Positions 36,607 through 45,961 of a stretch of 64,000 nucleotides of DNA are shown one piece after another. The stretch lies in the NCBI RefSeq assembly GCF_050262165.1, contig NZ_CP189844.1, one strand, 5' to 3'. Made by a program: the position numbers and the translations under genes. The DNA comes from Parvimonas sp015257355 (GTDB lineage Bacteria > Bacillota > Clostridia > Tissierellales > Peptoniphilaceae). The notes beneath the pieces were generated by a model, which saw nothing but the letters and a program-made list of their open reading frames with translations, did not search any database and had not been told where the DNA came from. Every line of letters starts with the position of its first letter. Position 1 is the stretch's first letter.

Positions 36607-37296
36607 TTATCTCCTAATAAGTCTTGGGATAAATTGCAAGTAATCCGCAGAAATACAGTGAAATTCAATTCCTTCAACAACTTCATCAACTACATTATTT
36701 AAAGAATATGCATGAAGATGGCCATATACTGCAACTTTTATATTATGTTCCTTTAAAAATAATCCAAAATCATTTAAAGTTCTATCTTTTTCAACTGGTG
36801 GATAATGAAAAAGGCAAATAATATCTTTTTCTTTGTTTTTAACAGAATCCAAACTAAGTTTTAATCTTGAAAGTTCTCTGTTATAAATCTTTCTATCAGT
36901 ATCCTCAGAAAATTCAGAAGACTTTGGAGAAAGCCAACCTCTCGTTCCAATAAAAACATAGTCTTCAGTTTCAAAACTATTATTTTGTAAAAAAAACATA
37001 TTTTTTAAATTGAGTTCTTTTATTTTAGTTAAACTACTCCACCATAAATCGTGATTGCCCTTCAAAAAAATTTTCTTTCCTGGAAGACTTTCAATTCTCT
37101 TTAAATCATTATATGCTTCTTCAATTCTTAAAGCCCAAGATATATCTCCTGGAACAACAATATAATCATTTTCTTTTACAATATCTTTCCAAGCCTCAAA
37201 CATTCTCTGTTCATAATTTTCCCATGCCGAGCCGAAAACTTCCATAGACTTATCTCCAGTATAATCTAAATGTAAATCAGATAAACCGTAAATCAT
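36607..37296 (-). CDS. calcineurin-like metallophosphoesterase
   Basis: A 229-residue metal-dependent phosphoesterase. The conserved ligands appear in order: DLHLD (residues 6-10), VVPGDISWA near 47, LKGNHDLWW near 77, FHYPP near 166 and YGHLHAY near 194. This variant, with GDISWAL and the terminal HLHAYS, is a common stand-alone Firmicutes family of unknown substrate. It is 8 bases from the patatin gene and 1 base from the CYTH gene. Confidence 0.9.
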   Translation of the reverse strand: MIYGLSDLHLDYTGDKSMEVFGSAWENYEQRMFEAWKDIVKENDYIVVPGDISWALRIEEAYNDLKRIESLPGKKIFLKGNHDLWWSSLTKIKELNLKNMFFLQNNSFETEDYVFIGTRGWLSPKSSEFSEDTDRKIYNRELSRLKLSLDSVKNKEKDIICLFHYPPVEKDRTLNDFGLFLKEHNIKVAVYGHLHAYSLNNVVDEVVEGIEFHCISADYLQFIPRLIRR

Positions 37297-37304
37297 TCTA
37301 ACTC

Positions 37305-38129
37305 CTAAACAAAATTTTTAACCTTATCTATACTTTGACTTGCAAGTAAATATCCTTCCTTATATAAATCAATAACATCTTGAAAATTAGTTGTAAAAGA
37401 TTTAAATTTTAAAGGATTTACAGGTGCAAATACCAACGCTTTATTATCTTTTTCTAACTTATCAACCAAATCCATTGTTTCATTATATATATATTTTTCA
37501 TTTTCCATTACCTTAATAAACATAGGATAATCTTTATAAGCAAGTCTTACTCTATCACTAACTTCTGATTTTACTCTTCTATATCCTCTATTTTTTGCTA
37601 GTAAGATTATAAATTTTTCATAGCCTTTTTCTATCGCTCTTTCAAGAGGATTTGTATTATACATTCCACCATCAAAATATGGAATACCATCAATTATAAC
37701 ATATTTTGCCATATCTGGTAGAGAAGATGAAGCTATTATTTTATTAACCATATCTGAGGTGTTTTTTGCATCTTTTGATGAAAAGAATTTATAACTACCA
37801 TCAATCAAAGAAGTTACCCCGGCTTCGAATTCACCTTCTAAATTTTTATCAAATTCTGGAAAATCAAAAATTCTATTAACCATTGATACTAAATCAATAG
37901 GTTCTGAAGAATTTTTTAATAATTCCATATTTTTTAAAAATTCATTAAACAATTTATTTACATCGAATTCTATTCCACTAAGGAATTCAAATCCTGTAAT
38001 TGCCCCTGCAGATACACCAACAACATAAGGAAATTTAATTTTATTTTCTTTAAAGCAATCTAGGACTCCTTTTAAAAAAGCTCCTCTCATCGCTCCACCT
38101 TCAATTACTAATGCAACTTTATTATCCAT
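37305..38129 (-). CDS. patatin-like phospholipase
   Basis: A 274-residue serine acyl hydrolase. The oxyanion hole EGGAMRGAF is at residues 10-18, the nucleophile elbow GVSAG near 38-42 and the catalytic Asp in DGGMYN near 152. No signal peptide, so it acts inside the cell, probably on lysophospholipids or acylglycerols. It heads the five-gene run that continues with phosphoesterase, CYTH, membrane protein and HAD genes; a shared membrane-lipid turnover theme is possible but unproven. Confidence 0.92.
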   Translation of the reverse strand: MDNKVALVIEGGAMRGAFLKGVLDCFKENKIKFPYVVGVSAGAITGFEFLSGIEFDVNKLFNEFLKNMELLKNSSEPIDLVSMVNRIFDFPEFDKNLEGEFEAGVTSLIDGSYKFFSSKDAKNTSDMVNKIIASSSLPDMAKYVIIDGIPYFDGGMYNTNPLERAIEKGYEKFIILLAKNRGYRRVKSEVSDRVRLAYKDYPMFIKVMENEKYIYNETMDLVDKLEKDNKALVFAPVNPLKFKSFTTNFQDVIDLYKEGYLLASQSIDKVKNFV

Positions 38130-38191
38130 AAATTACCTCACATTTACTAAGTTATATTTATTATTTTACCATAAAATAAAAAAATATACAA

Positions 38192-38220
38192 AAAAGCAAG
38201 TCAATATGACCTGCTTTTTT
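38192..38220 (-). terminator. intrinsic terminator after leuS
   Basis: AAAAGCA-GTCA / TGAC-TGCTTTT hairpin with one mismatch pair and a following T run, 20 bases past the leuS stop. Confidence 0.75.
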
Positions 38221-38239
38221 TATTTTTTAATTTAAAATT

Positions 38240-40651
38240 CTATTTAACAACTATATTACAAATTTTTCCTGGAACAAAGATTTCTTTTACGATAGTTTTT
38301 CCTTCTACAAACTTTTTAACACTTTCATTGTTATATAGTTCTTCTTTAAAATCTTCAAATTTAGCATCTTTTGGAATCATCAAAGTAGCTCTAACTTTAC
38401 CATTAATTTGAATTGGCATTTCAACTTCGTCATCTATTGTTTTTGCTTCATCATATTTTGGCCAAGTTTGTTCAAAGATATATCCTCCAAAATTCATTTC
38501 TTGCCATATTTCTTCTGTTATATGTGGAGAAACAGGATTTAATAAAATTAAGAATACTCTTAAATCTTCTCTAGAAATTTCTTTCGCTGAATAAAATTCA
38601 TTAATCAAAGTCATAAGAGCAGCTATAGCAGTATTAAATTTTAAAGATTCGAAATCTTCTGAAACTTTTTTAATTGTCTTATGGATTGATTTTTCTAAAG
38701 ATTTGGACATTTCTTCGGATGAATTTGTTATTTCTTGTAATTTCCAAACTCTGTCTAAGAATTTTCTACAACCATTAATTCCACCATCAGACCAAGACGC
38801 ACTTCTTTCAAAATCTCCTAAGAACATTTCATAACATCTCAACGCATCTGCCCCATATTTATCAATCATTTCATCAGGATTTACAACATTCCCTCTTGAT
38901 TTAGACATTTTTTCTCCATTTTCTCCAAGAATCATTCCATGTGATGTTCTCTTTAAATATGGTTCTTTAGTATTTACTACACCTATATCATAAAGGAATT
39001 TATGCCAAAATCTTGAATACAACAAGTGCAAAGTAGTATGTTCCATACCACCATTATACCAGTCAACTTGATTGAAATATTTTAAAGCATCCTTTCCAAC
39101 AAGATTTTCTTTATTATGTGGATCCATATATCTTAAATAATACCATGATGACCCTGCCCATTGTGGCATTGTATCAGTTTCTCTCTTTGCCTTTCCTCCA
39201 CATTTAGGACAAGTACAATTTACGAATTCATCAATTTTTGAAAGTGGAGACTCTCCCGTTTCAGTAGGTTCAAATGATTCAAGCTCAGGAAGTCTTAATG
39301 GCAATTCTTCTTCTGGAATTGCAACCCAACCACATTTTTCACAATTTACTAGAGGTATAGGTTCTCCCCAATATCTTTGTCTAGAAAAAACCCAATCACG
39401 AAGTTTAAAGTTAGTCTTTTTATTTCCAATACCAAGTTTTGATAGATATTCAAAAATCTTTTCTTTTGCTTCTTTAACTGAAAGTCCGTTTAGAAAACCT
39501 GAATTTACCATAATACCACTATCTGTATCAGTATATGCTTTTTCTTGAACATTTTCTCCACCACTAACAACTTCAACTATTTCTAAACCAAATTTCTTAG
39601 CAAAATCAAAATCTCTAGTATCATGTGCAGGTACTGCCATAATTGCTCCACTACCATAAGTCATTAGAACATAATCAGAAATAAACACAGGTATTTCTTT
39701 TTTTGTACAAGGATTAATTGCTGTTATTCCGTCAATCTTAACTCCTGTCTTATCTTTATTCATTTCAGTTCTTTCAAATTCTGATTTCTTTTGAACTTCT
39801 AAAATGTAGTTTTCTATTTCTTCCTTATTTTTTATTCTGTCTTCATATTTTTTAAGTAATGGATGCTCACATGATATAACCATATAAGTAGCACCAAAAA
39901 TTGTATCTGGTCTTGTAGTATATACTAAAATAGAATCATCAACATCTTTTATTTGGAATTTAATTTCCATACCATAACTTCTACCAATCCAATTGATTTG
40001 TTGTGTCTTAACTCTATCAATAAAATCAACTTCCTCAAGATCATCAATAAGTCTATCAGCATATTCAGTTATTTTAAGCATCCATTGGTTTTTAACTTTA
40101 TGAATAACTTCACTACCACATCTTTCACAACATCCACCAACAACTTCCTCATTTGATAAACCAACTTTACAAGAAGGACAGAAGTTTATTGGCATTTCCA
40201 TTTTGTATGCTAGCCCTTTTTCAAACATCTTCATAAAAATCCATTGAGTCCATTTGTAATACTCTGGATCTGTTGTGTTTATTTCTCTATCCCAATCAAA
40301 AGAAAATCCAATACTCTTTAATTGTTTTTTGAAATTTGCAATATTATTTTTTGTTACAACTTCAGGATGAATTTTATTTTTCATCGCATAATTTTCAGTA
40401 GGCAAGCCAAAAGCGTCCCAACCCATTGTAAACAATACATTTTGTCCTTCAAGTCTTCTTTTTCTACTTACAACATCCATTGCAGTATATGGTCTTGGAT
40501 GTCCTACATGAAGTCCTTGACCAGAAGGATATGGAAATTCAATTAAAGGATAAAATTTCTCTTTATCATTAATTTCACATTTAAAAGGCTTCTTTTCATC
40601 CCAAATATCTTGCCATTTTTTTTCGATATTTTTTGGATCATAATTTTTCAT
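38240..40651 (-). CDS. leuS: leucyl-tRNA synthetase
   Basis: An 803-residue class Ia synthetase that charges tRNA-Leu. The HIGH-equivalent HVGH follows YPSGQGL near residue 45, zinc-binding cysteine pairs (CPSCKVG, CCERCG; CEKCGW, CPKCGG) are visible, the editing domain lies about 220-410, and KMSKSRGN is near 570. The start is set at MKNYDPK (40651): the longer in-frame extension contains the GGAGG site. Expression is probably controlled by the T-box leader upstream, which senses uncharged tRNA-Leu. Confidence 0.97.
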   Translation of the reverse strand: MKNYDPKNIEKKWQDIWDEKKPFKCEINDKEKFYPLIEFPYPSGQGLHVGHPRPYTAMDVVSRKRRLEGQNVLFTMGWDAFGLPTENYAMKNKIHPEVVTKNNIANFKKQLKSIGFSFDWDREINTTDPEYYKWTQWIFMKMFEKGLAYKMEMPINFCPSCKVGLSNEEVVGGCCERCGSEVIHKVKNQWMLKITEYADRLIDDLEEVDFIDRVKTQQINWIGRSYGMEIKFQIKDVDDSILVYTTRPDTIFGATYMVISCEHPLLKKYEDRIKNKEEIENYILEVQKKSEFERTEMNKDKTGVKIDGITAINPCTKKEIPVFISDYVLMTYGSGAIMAVPAHDTRDFDFAKKFGLEIVEVVSGGENVQEKAYTDTDSGIMVNSGFLNGLSVKEAKEKIFEYLSKLGIGNKKTNFKLRDWVFSRQRYWGEPIPLVNCEKCGWVAIPEEELPLRLPELESFEPTETGESPLSKIDEFVNCTCPKCGGKAKRETDTMPQWAGSSWYYLRYMDPHNKENLVGKDALKYFNQVDWYNGGMEHTTLHLLYSRFWHKFLYDIGVVNTKEPYLKRTSHGMILGENGEKMSKSRGNVVNPDEMIDKYGADALRCYEMFLGDFERSASWSDGGINGCRKFLDRVWKLQEITNSSEEMSKSLEKSIHKTIKKVSEDFESLKFNTAIAALMTLINEFYSAKEISREDLRVFLILLNPVSPHITEEIWQEMNFGGYIFEQTWPKYDEAKTIDDEVEMPIQINGKVRATLMIPKDAKFEDFKEELYNNESVKKFVEGKTIVKEIFVPGKICNIVVK

Positions 40652-40668
40652 AACATTCCTCCATTCCA

Positions 40669-40887
40669 TAAAAAAACTTCCGCCTCACAAAGAGACGAAA
40701 GTTGAAATTTCCGTGGTACCACTCTAATTAGTATTAAACTCACTCTATGATTATAACGTAATCAACGGCATTTGCATTTTATGAACAAGTTCAATACTTC
40801 AAAATATTATTTTCCACCAAACAATAACTCTCTAAAAATTTGAATATATTTACTACTTTCAATCAAAAATTTTCTAAATCTATAGTA
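40669..40887 (-). promoter_or_regulatory. T-box leader (riboswitch) of leuS with terminator
   Basis: On the minus strand the T-box sequence AGAGTGGTACCACGG (40711-40725) is followed by a terminator AACTTTCGTCTC / GAGGCGGAAGTT (40675-40703) with a T run that ends just before leuS. Upstream lie about 150 nt of stem-forming sequence. The T-box normally pairs with the acceptor end of uncharged tRNA to form an antiterminator. The specifier codon could not be fixed by eye; a CTT in GAACTTGTTC is one possibility. Confidence 0.88.
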
Positions 40888-40892
40888 TAAAT

Positions 40893-40921
40893 ATTCTATC
40901 ATATCTTTTATTTTTTTTCAA
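40893..40921 (-). promoter_or_regulatory. promoter of the leuS T-box transcript
   Basis: TTGAAA (40916-40921), 17-bp spacer, TAGAAT (40893-40898), just past the MATE gene stop and upstream of the T-box leader. Confidence 0.65.
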
Positions 40922-40925
40922 TACA

Positions 40926-42278
40926 TCAAAGTTTAAAATCAAAGTTTTCCCTTATAAATTTTTTAAAGAAAACATAATTTAGAAATCCCTTTACAAATGT
41001 ACAAAAAGATATTACAACCCATATATATGTTATATCTAATTTTAAATATAAAACCAAATAAGCTAGCGGAATTCTTAGAGCATTCGAAAAAGTACTTATT
41101 ATAGTAGGTGTTTTCGTGTTTTTTAATCCATTAAACATACCAGAAATTCCTATTTCAAGAGCTAAGAATATTTCTGAAAATGCTAAAATTTTTAAATAGC
41201 TAACTCCCATTCTGATTGTTTCTAAATCGTCTTTAATAAATAATCTAATTATAAAATCTGAAGAAACAAATAAAAAGACTGAACAAAAAACTCCAATCCA
41301 TAAAATTATTTTAAGTCCTTTTTTATAACCAGATTGAATATTTTCATAATTTTTTGCCCCATAATTTTGAGCAATTAAGGCACATAAGGCAATAGAAAAA
41401 CCTTCAACTGTCATCCAATTTATTGCTTCAATTTGTACAGCTACATTTTCTGCTGCAACAGCATTTTCTCCCCAGTTTGCTATTATTCTAAGTAATATAG
41501 TAGAAATGAAAGCAAATATACAAGATTTAAAAGCCGTTGGAACACCGAGTCTTAAAACCTCTTTAAATATTGCTTTACTAAAATTCTTAACCAAATTAAA
41601 GCCATGTAATATTTTCCCATCCAAAAATGAAAATACTATAAAAATTCCTGTAACTATCATTTGAGATAAAGTAGTTGCAATTGCAGCTCCACTTACACCG
41701 TATTTTGGTAATCCAAAATATCCATAAATTAATATTGGATCTAATACTATATTTATAATAAGCCCTGCTGAGTTCGCTATAAATGGCACTTTACTATTTC
41801 CTGAACCATTAAACACTCCAGAAAATAATGGATTTAAAAATGTAAAAGGCAGTCCCAATATTACAATATTTAAATAACTACTCGCTAGAGAATTTACTGT
41901 TTCACTTTTTATGTTAAAAAATTTAATTATATCAACTCCGAAAATATATAATAATATCCCAAAAGTTATTGACATAAATAGATTAATTGCAACTGATGTA
42001 TCAATATATTTTCTAAATTGTTTATCATCTCTTGAACCTATACTATATGCTACACCTATTTCAATACCTGTTTTTGAAACTAGGACTAATGAATTAGCAA
42101 ACCACATAATAAACGAAACTATTCCAACACCAGCAATAGCTTCTGTTCCAAGCTTTCCAACCCAAAATGTATCCATCAGACTATAAGACATCTGAATAAA
42201 AGAAGTTGTCATTATAGGAAGTGAAAGCAGTATTAAATTTCTATAAATTCTGTTATCTAATAAATTAATTTTTTTCAT
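40926..42278 (-). CDS. MATE-family efflux transporter
   Basis: A 450-residue membrane protein with about twelve transmembrane helices in two related halves, a multidrug and toxin extrusion transporter. The N-terminus (LLSLPIMTTSFIQMSYSLMDTFWVGKLG) and the repeat of that pattern after residue 230 (VLRLGVPTAFKSCIF) are typical. Substrates, probably cationic compounds exchanged for sodium or protons, are unknown. It follows the hsp33 gene by 9 bases. Confidence 0.9.
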   Translation of the reverse strand: MKKINLLDNRIYRNLILLSLPIMTTSFIQMSYSLMDTFWVGKLGTEAIAGVGIVSFIMWFANSLVLVSKTGIEIGVAYSIGSRDDKQFRKYIDTSVAINLFMSITFGILLYIFGVDIIKFFNIKSETVNSLASSYLNIVILGLPFTFLNPLFSGVFNGSGNSKVPFIANSAGLIINIVLDPILIYGYFGLPKYGVSGAAIATTLSQMIVTGIFIVFSFLDGKILHGFNLVKNFSKAIFKEVLRLGVPTAFKSCIFAFISTILLRIIANWGENAVAAENVAVQIEAINWMTVEGFSIALCALIAQNYGAKNYENIQSGYKKGLKIILWIGVFCSVFLFVSSDFIIRLFIKDDLETIRMGVSYLKILAFSEIFLALEIGISGMFNGLKNTKTPTIISTFSNALRIPLAYLVLYLKLDITYIWVVISFCTFVKGFLNYVFFKKFIRENFDFKL

Positions 42279-42287
42279 TGTTAATTC

Positions 42288-43172
42288 CTACAGTTTATTT
42301 AATAAATTTTTAATATGTTCAACACTTCTCTTGTACTTCTTATCACAGAAATTACAAGAAATCTCAATTTCTTTACCTTCTTCTATTATATCATTAAGCT
42401 CTTTCTTGCCTAACCCTAATAACATATTATCAATCTTTTCATTACTACAATTACATTTATAGTGAATTATTTTTTCTTCAATAACTCTAATATTAAAAAT
42501 TTTCAAAATAGAACAAATATATTCATAAAAACTCATATCATCAGTCTTTGAAGATAAATAATTTTCTAGTTCAACTTTAAACATATCTGAATATATTTTA
42601 AATTGAGATAAATCTTTTTCTGTATAGTTAGGTAAAAGTTCCATCATAAAACCAAATGAAAAATACTTATCTTCAACTTTTTTTACCTGTAAATCAATTG
42701 ATGTTACAGTTTGGTTTGAAGCACTGAAATAATTACTAAAATTTTCACTAATATTAGAAGAAATTATACTTGTTTGTCCAATATATGGTGCTTTAAGGCC
42801 TAAATCTTTAATTAAAACAAGTATTCCATTATCTCCTATAAAATCTTTTGAAGATTTTCCCTTTTCGTATATTTTATCGTATTTACTTATATTTTTGTTT
42901 TCTAAATATCCTGTTATAAAAGAATTATTATATAATTTTGAAATTATAAGACCACATTCTCCATTTGTCTTTAATTTTAAATCAATAGAATCAGTATCAT
43001 TTTTTAAGTCGGAATAAAGTAACGCATTCATCGTTAAAACTTTTCCCATTTCAATATTTGCACTAACAGAACTCTTTTGTAATTTTTCAAAGTCTTCAAC
43101 TATATCATCAGTAAAAGCAAAGAAAAATCTAATTGAATTATGTTCGTCAATACATCTCAATATTTTAGCCAT
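42288..43172 (-). CDS. hslO: redox-regulated chaperone Hsp33
   Basis: A 294-residue holdase activated by oxidative stress. The C-terminal zinc switch has the expected CNC (about residues 241-243) and CNFC (about 276-279) cysteines. The N-terminal domain ends in the usual LLPNYTEKDL segment. It is cotranscribed with the MATE gene (9-base gap). Finding it in an apparent anaerobe fits a role during oxygen exposure. Confidence 0.95.
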   Translation of the reverse strand: MAKILRCIDEHNSIRFFFAFTDDIVEDFEKLQKSSVSANIEMGKVLTMNALLYSDLKNDTDSIDLKLKTNGECGLIISKLYNNSFITGYLENKNISKYDKIYEKGKSSKDFIGDNGILVLIKDLGLKAPYIGQTSIISSNISENFSNYFSASNQTVTSIDLQVKKVEDKYFSFGFMMELLPNYTEKDLSQFKIYSDMFKVELENYLSSKTDDMSFYEYICSILKIFNIRVIEEKIIHYKCNCSNEKIDNMLLGLGKKELNDIIEEGKEIEISCNFCDKKYKRSVEHIKNLLNKL

Positions 43173-43239
43173 AAAATCTCCTTAATATCAATTTCATATA
43201 AAATTATATACTAAAAAATTAAAGAAATCAATTGATAAA

Positions 43240-43806
43240 TTAATATATTATCCCGTATTTTTTCTTTGCAATTTCAGTATATTTTTTTATAAATTCTTCT
43301 TTTGATTCTGTATAAGCATCTCGATTATGTTCAAATTTTTTCCAGAGAGATAGTTTTAATTTTTCATACTCTTTTGCTATTTCAAAATTTTCTAATAAAT
43401 AGTCCCTAAAATACAATTCATCATTATCTCCATCTAATCTTATATGCAAATGAAATACTCTTTTAGCAAATCCTTTTTCAGTATATCCTTTATTCATAGA
43501 AATTCTCTTTTCATCTTCACTCATACAAAGCCAATTATTTTTTAATAATATATCTTTTACAAATTTTAAATCTTCATTATTCTTAACCTCTAAAAGAATA
43601 TCCACAATATTTTTTGCCCATATTGTAGGAATATATGTACTTCCTATATGCGAAATTCTGTAAATTTTTTCATTTGGAATTAAAAATAAAATATTTGCTT
43701 TTTCATCGTTATACCAAGTTTTCCATTCATCATTATGTTCAACTAGAAATATTGGAAAAATTTTCCACAATTCTTCTAAACTCATATCATATAATTTTTT
43801 ACTCAT
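43240..43806 (-). CDS. GrpB family protein (UPF0157, nucleotidyltransferase fold)
   Basis: A 188-residue protein. The central HIGSTYIPTIWAKNIVDILLEV segment (about residues 54-75) is the hallmark of the GrpB/UPF0157 family, which has a nucleotidyltransferase-like fold. FHLHIRL is another family signature. The biological role is not established. The name does not mean it works with GrpE or DnaK. Single-gene unit between cspA and hsp33. Confidence 0.85.
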   Translation of the reverse strand: MSKKLYDMSLEELWKIFPIFLVEHNDEWKTWYNDEKANILFLIPNEKIYRISHIGSTYIPTIWAKNIVDILLEVKNNEDLKFVKDILLKNNWLCMSEDEKRISMNKGYTEKGFAKRVFHLHIRLDGDNDELYFRDYLLENFEIAKEYEKLKLSLWKKFEHNRDAYTESKEEFIKKYTEIAKKKYGIIY

Positions 43807-43829
43807 AAAATGTCCTTTTAATTAAATTT

Positions 43830-43856
43830 AAAAAATCTCCTATAAAGGAGATTTTA
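43830..43856 (-). terminator. intrinsic terminator after cspA
   Basis: AAAATCTCC / GGAGATTTTA hairpin with a six-base loop between cspA and the GrpB-family gene; on the minus strand it is followed by Ts. Confidence 0.75.
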
Positions 43857-43932
43857 CTTCTTGATTAATATTAATATTAATATCATAACATACAATGTAT
43901 GCTGAAATTGAATTTTTATTTAAAAAACAATC

Positions 43933-44133
43933 TTATAACTTAACAACACCAGAAGCTTGAGGACCTTTAGCGCCTTCTACTATTTCAAATTCGACAGCTT
44001 GTCCTTCTTCTAAAGTTCTAAATTCACCAGTTTCTTCTAATGCTGAAAAATGTACGAATACATCTTCTCCATTTTCAGTTGAAATAAATCCAAATCCTTT
44101 AGCCGCATTGAACCATTTTACAGTTCCTTTCAT
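43933..44133 (-). CDS. cspA: cold-shock protein
   Basis: A 66-residue single cold-shock domain that binds single-stranded RNA and DNA. The RNP1 motif KGFGFI (about residues 12-17) and RNP2 motif VFVHF (about 26-30) are intact. The start at MKGTVKWF is chosen because it gives the standard length and has AAAGGAT upstream; an extension of 13 residues to 44172 is open but atypical. Monocistronic with its own terminator. Confidence 0.95.
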   Translation of the reverse strand: MKGTVKWFNAAKGFGFISTENGEDVFVHFSALEETGEFRTLEEGQAVEFEIVEGAKGPQASGVVKL

Positions 44134-44224
44134 ATCCTTTAAATCCTCCATTACTATAGGAAATTGTAGCAAAAAATTACTACCTTCATACTATAACACA
44201 ATTAAACGAATAAATCAAGTATTT

Positions 44225-44836
44225 TTATTCATCTTCTAACATACTTAACTGATTTTCCATTTGTTTTCTGATTTTTTCTTTTTCATAATAACATTTTCTG
44301 CACAGAGGTTCATAGCTTTCAGCAGCTCCTAGTTTTATTCTCTCATCGTCATGAGTTTTTCTATAACTAACCCATGCATCAACCCCACAATTAGCGCATA
44401 CAGCATGATGTTTATATAGATAATCCGCTCTTGGCATTAATTCCTTTACTAATTCAAAAGGATCTGCTTTAAAGTCCATATCTAATCCAGCAAGTACAAC
44501 TGTAAACTCATTTTCTAAGAATAAATTTAAAGTTTCAACAATTTTGCTTATATCGCCTTTAATAAATTGTACTTCATCTATTCCAATTATACTTGCTGTA
44601 CTAGTTTTCATATATTCAATTATATCGTCAATATTTTCAACTGGAATTGCTCTCATTTTATTATTATCATGAGTAACTATCTCTTTTTCTGCATATCTAT
44701 TATCAAATTTAGGTTTGAAAACAACTGTTTCATACTTTGCAATTTCAAATCTATTTAAGTCCTTCCACAAACTTGAAGTCTTTCCCGAGAACATACTTCC
44801 AGTATGTAAAATTAATTTACCTTTATATTGATGCAT
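44225..44836 (-). CDS. tdk: thymidine kinase, type II
   Basis: A 203-residue zinc-containing salvage kinase that phosphorylates thymidine. The P-loop GSMFSGKTSSL lies at residues 13-23, the Walker-B-like GIDEVQF near 98 (catalytic Glu), and four zinc cysteines in CANCG and CRKCY. Length is typical. It begins two bases after the cyclophilin gene stop and ends the long downstream-of-purA gene run. Confidence 0.95.
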   Translation of the reverse strand: MHQYKGKLILHTGSMFSGKTSSLWKDLNRFEIAKYETVVFKPKFDNRYAEKEIVTHDNNKMRAIPVENIDDIIEYMKTSTASIIGIDEVQFIKGDISKIVETLNLFLENEFTVVLAGLDMDFKADPFELVKELMPRADYLYKHHAVCANCGVDAWVSYRKTHDDERIKLGAAESYEPLCRKCYYEKEKIRKQMENQLSMLEDE

Positions 44837-44838
44837 GA

Positions 44839-45438
44839 CTAGCCCTCAAATACTTTTTCTTCAATTGATAAAATTACCATATCTTCTATTGGTTTATCAT
44901 CTTTTGAACAATAAGTATTTGCTATTTCATCAACTACTTCCATTCCTTTAAACACTTGTCCAAAAACTGAATGTTTAAAATCTAACCAGAAAGCTCCTCC
45001 AAGTTTTTCGTAAGTATCAACAACTTCATCAGGATATATTTTTTTATCTGAATTTCTTAAGTGATTAATATGTTCATCAGAAACTTTACTATTTTGTACA
45101 ATAAAAAATTGACTACCATTTGTATTAGGACCAGAATTTGCCATTGATAATGCACCTCTATAATGTCTAAAATCACCATCAAATTCATCTTCAAATTCTT
45201 TTCCCCAGATACTTTCTCCTCCCATACCTGTTCCTTCTGGATCTCCACCTTGAATCATAAAATCTTTTATTACTCTGTGGAAAGTAACTCCATTATAATA
45301 TCCTTTTTTAGCTAAAGTTATAAAATTTTCACAAGTTTTTGGAGCAATTTCATTAAATAATCTTAAATAAATATCTCCTACATTTGTTTTCATTATATAA
45401 ACTTTTTCTCCAACTTTAGGCATTTCTAATTGTTTCAT
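44839..45438 (-). CDS. peptidyl-prolyl cis-trans isomerase, cyclophilin type
   Basis: A 199-residue cytosolic cyclophilin. The active-site motifs FHRVIKDFMIQGGDPEGTG (Arg, Phe, Met, Gln) and MANSGPNTNGSQFFI are present, with VFGQVFKGMEVVDEI near the C-terminus. No signal peptide. An insert (about residues 125-150, ending before FWLDFKH) makes it longer than the minimal domain. The gene start overlaps the GNAT gene end by 23 bases with GGAG upstream. Confidence 0.95.
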   Translation of the reverse strand: MKQLEMPKVGEKVYIMKTNVGDIYLRLFNEIAPKTCENFITLAKKGYYNGVTFHRVIKDFMIQGGDPEGTGMGGESIWGKEFEDEFDGDFRHYRGALSMANSGPNTNGSQFFIVQNSKVSDEHINHLRNSDKKIYPDEVVDTYEKLGGAFWLDFKHSVFGQVFKGMEVVDEIANTYCSKDDKPIEDMVILSIEEKVFEG

Positions 45439-45961
45439 ATTCTTTTTCTCCTTTTAAATAATTTTTTCTTAAAATTGCTCTATACACTAAGGTTATATAT
45501 CTTCCTTTTAAAAATTCTACATCTTCAAAGATACCCTCTATTTCAAGTCCACATTTTTCCATTACTTTTCCTGAGGCTAAATTTTCTCTAATATGTGTTG
45601 CACTTACTCTATTAACTTTTAGAGTTTTAAATGCATAATCTAACATGAATTCAAGAGTTTCAGTCATATAACCTTTGTTCCAATATTTTTTATTTAAAAC
45701 ATATCCAATTAATAGTGAATTGTTTTTTAAATCAGCTCTATATTCAAAACAACCAATACATTTATTTGAAATCTTTTCAATGATTGCAAAGCATAGTTTG
45801 TTTGTCATATAGTATTCTTTAATAACTTTTTCAGTTTCTAAAATATTTTTATGTTTATCCCATGTTACAAATTTACAAGTTTCTTCATCGTTGGCAAATT
45901 CAAAAACATCATCAATATCTTCTAAATTAAAATTTCTAAAAATCAGTCTTTCGCTTTGCAT
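45416..45961 (-). CDS. GNAT-family N-acetyltransferase (RimJ/RimL type)
   Basis: A 181-residue acetyltransferase that uses acetyl-CoA. The N-terminal SERLIFRNFNLEDIDDVFEF pattern and the YWNKGYMTETL segment that binds the CoA pyrophosphate are typical of the RimJ-like group, which acetylates ribosomal proteins or small amines. Substrate unknown. It overlaps both neighbours: rluD by 19 bases upstream and the cyclophilin gene by 23 bases downstream. Confidence 0.88.
   Translation of the reverse strand: MQSERLIFRNFNLEDIDDVFEFANDEETCKFVTWDKHKNILETEKVIKEYYMTNKLCFAIIEKISNKCIGCFEYRADLKNNSLLIGYVLNKKYWNKGYMTETLEFMLDYAFKTLKVNRVSATHIRENLASGKVMEKCGLEIEGIFEDVEFLKGRYITLVYRAILRKNYLKGEKEYETIRNA

Noticed and set aside
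43858..43910. Repeated ATTAATATTAATATT stretch after cspA as a repeat element or operator
   Set aside because: Simple AT-rich sequence of low complexity; no copy elsewhere in the window and no clear symmetry.
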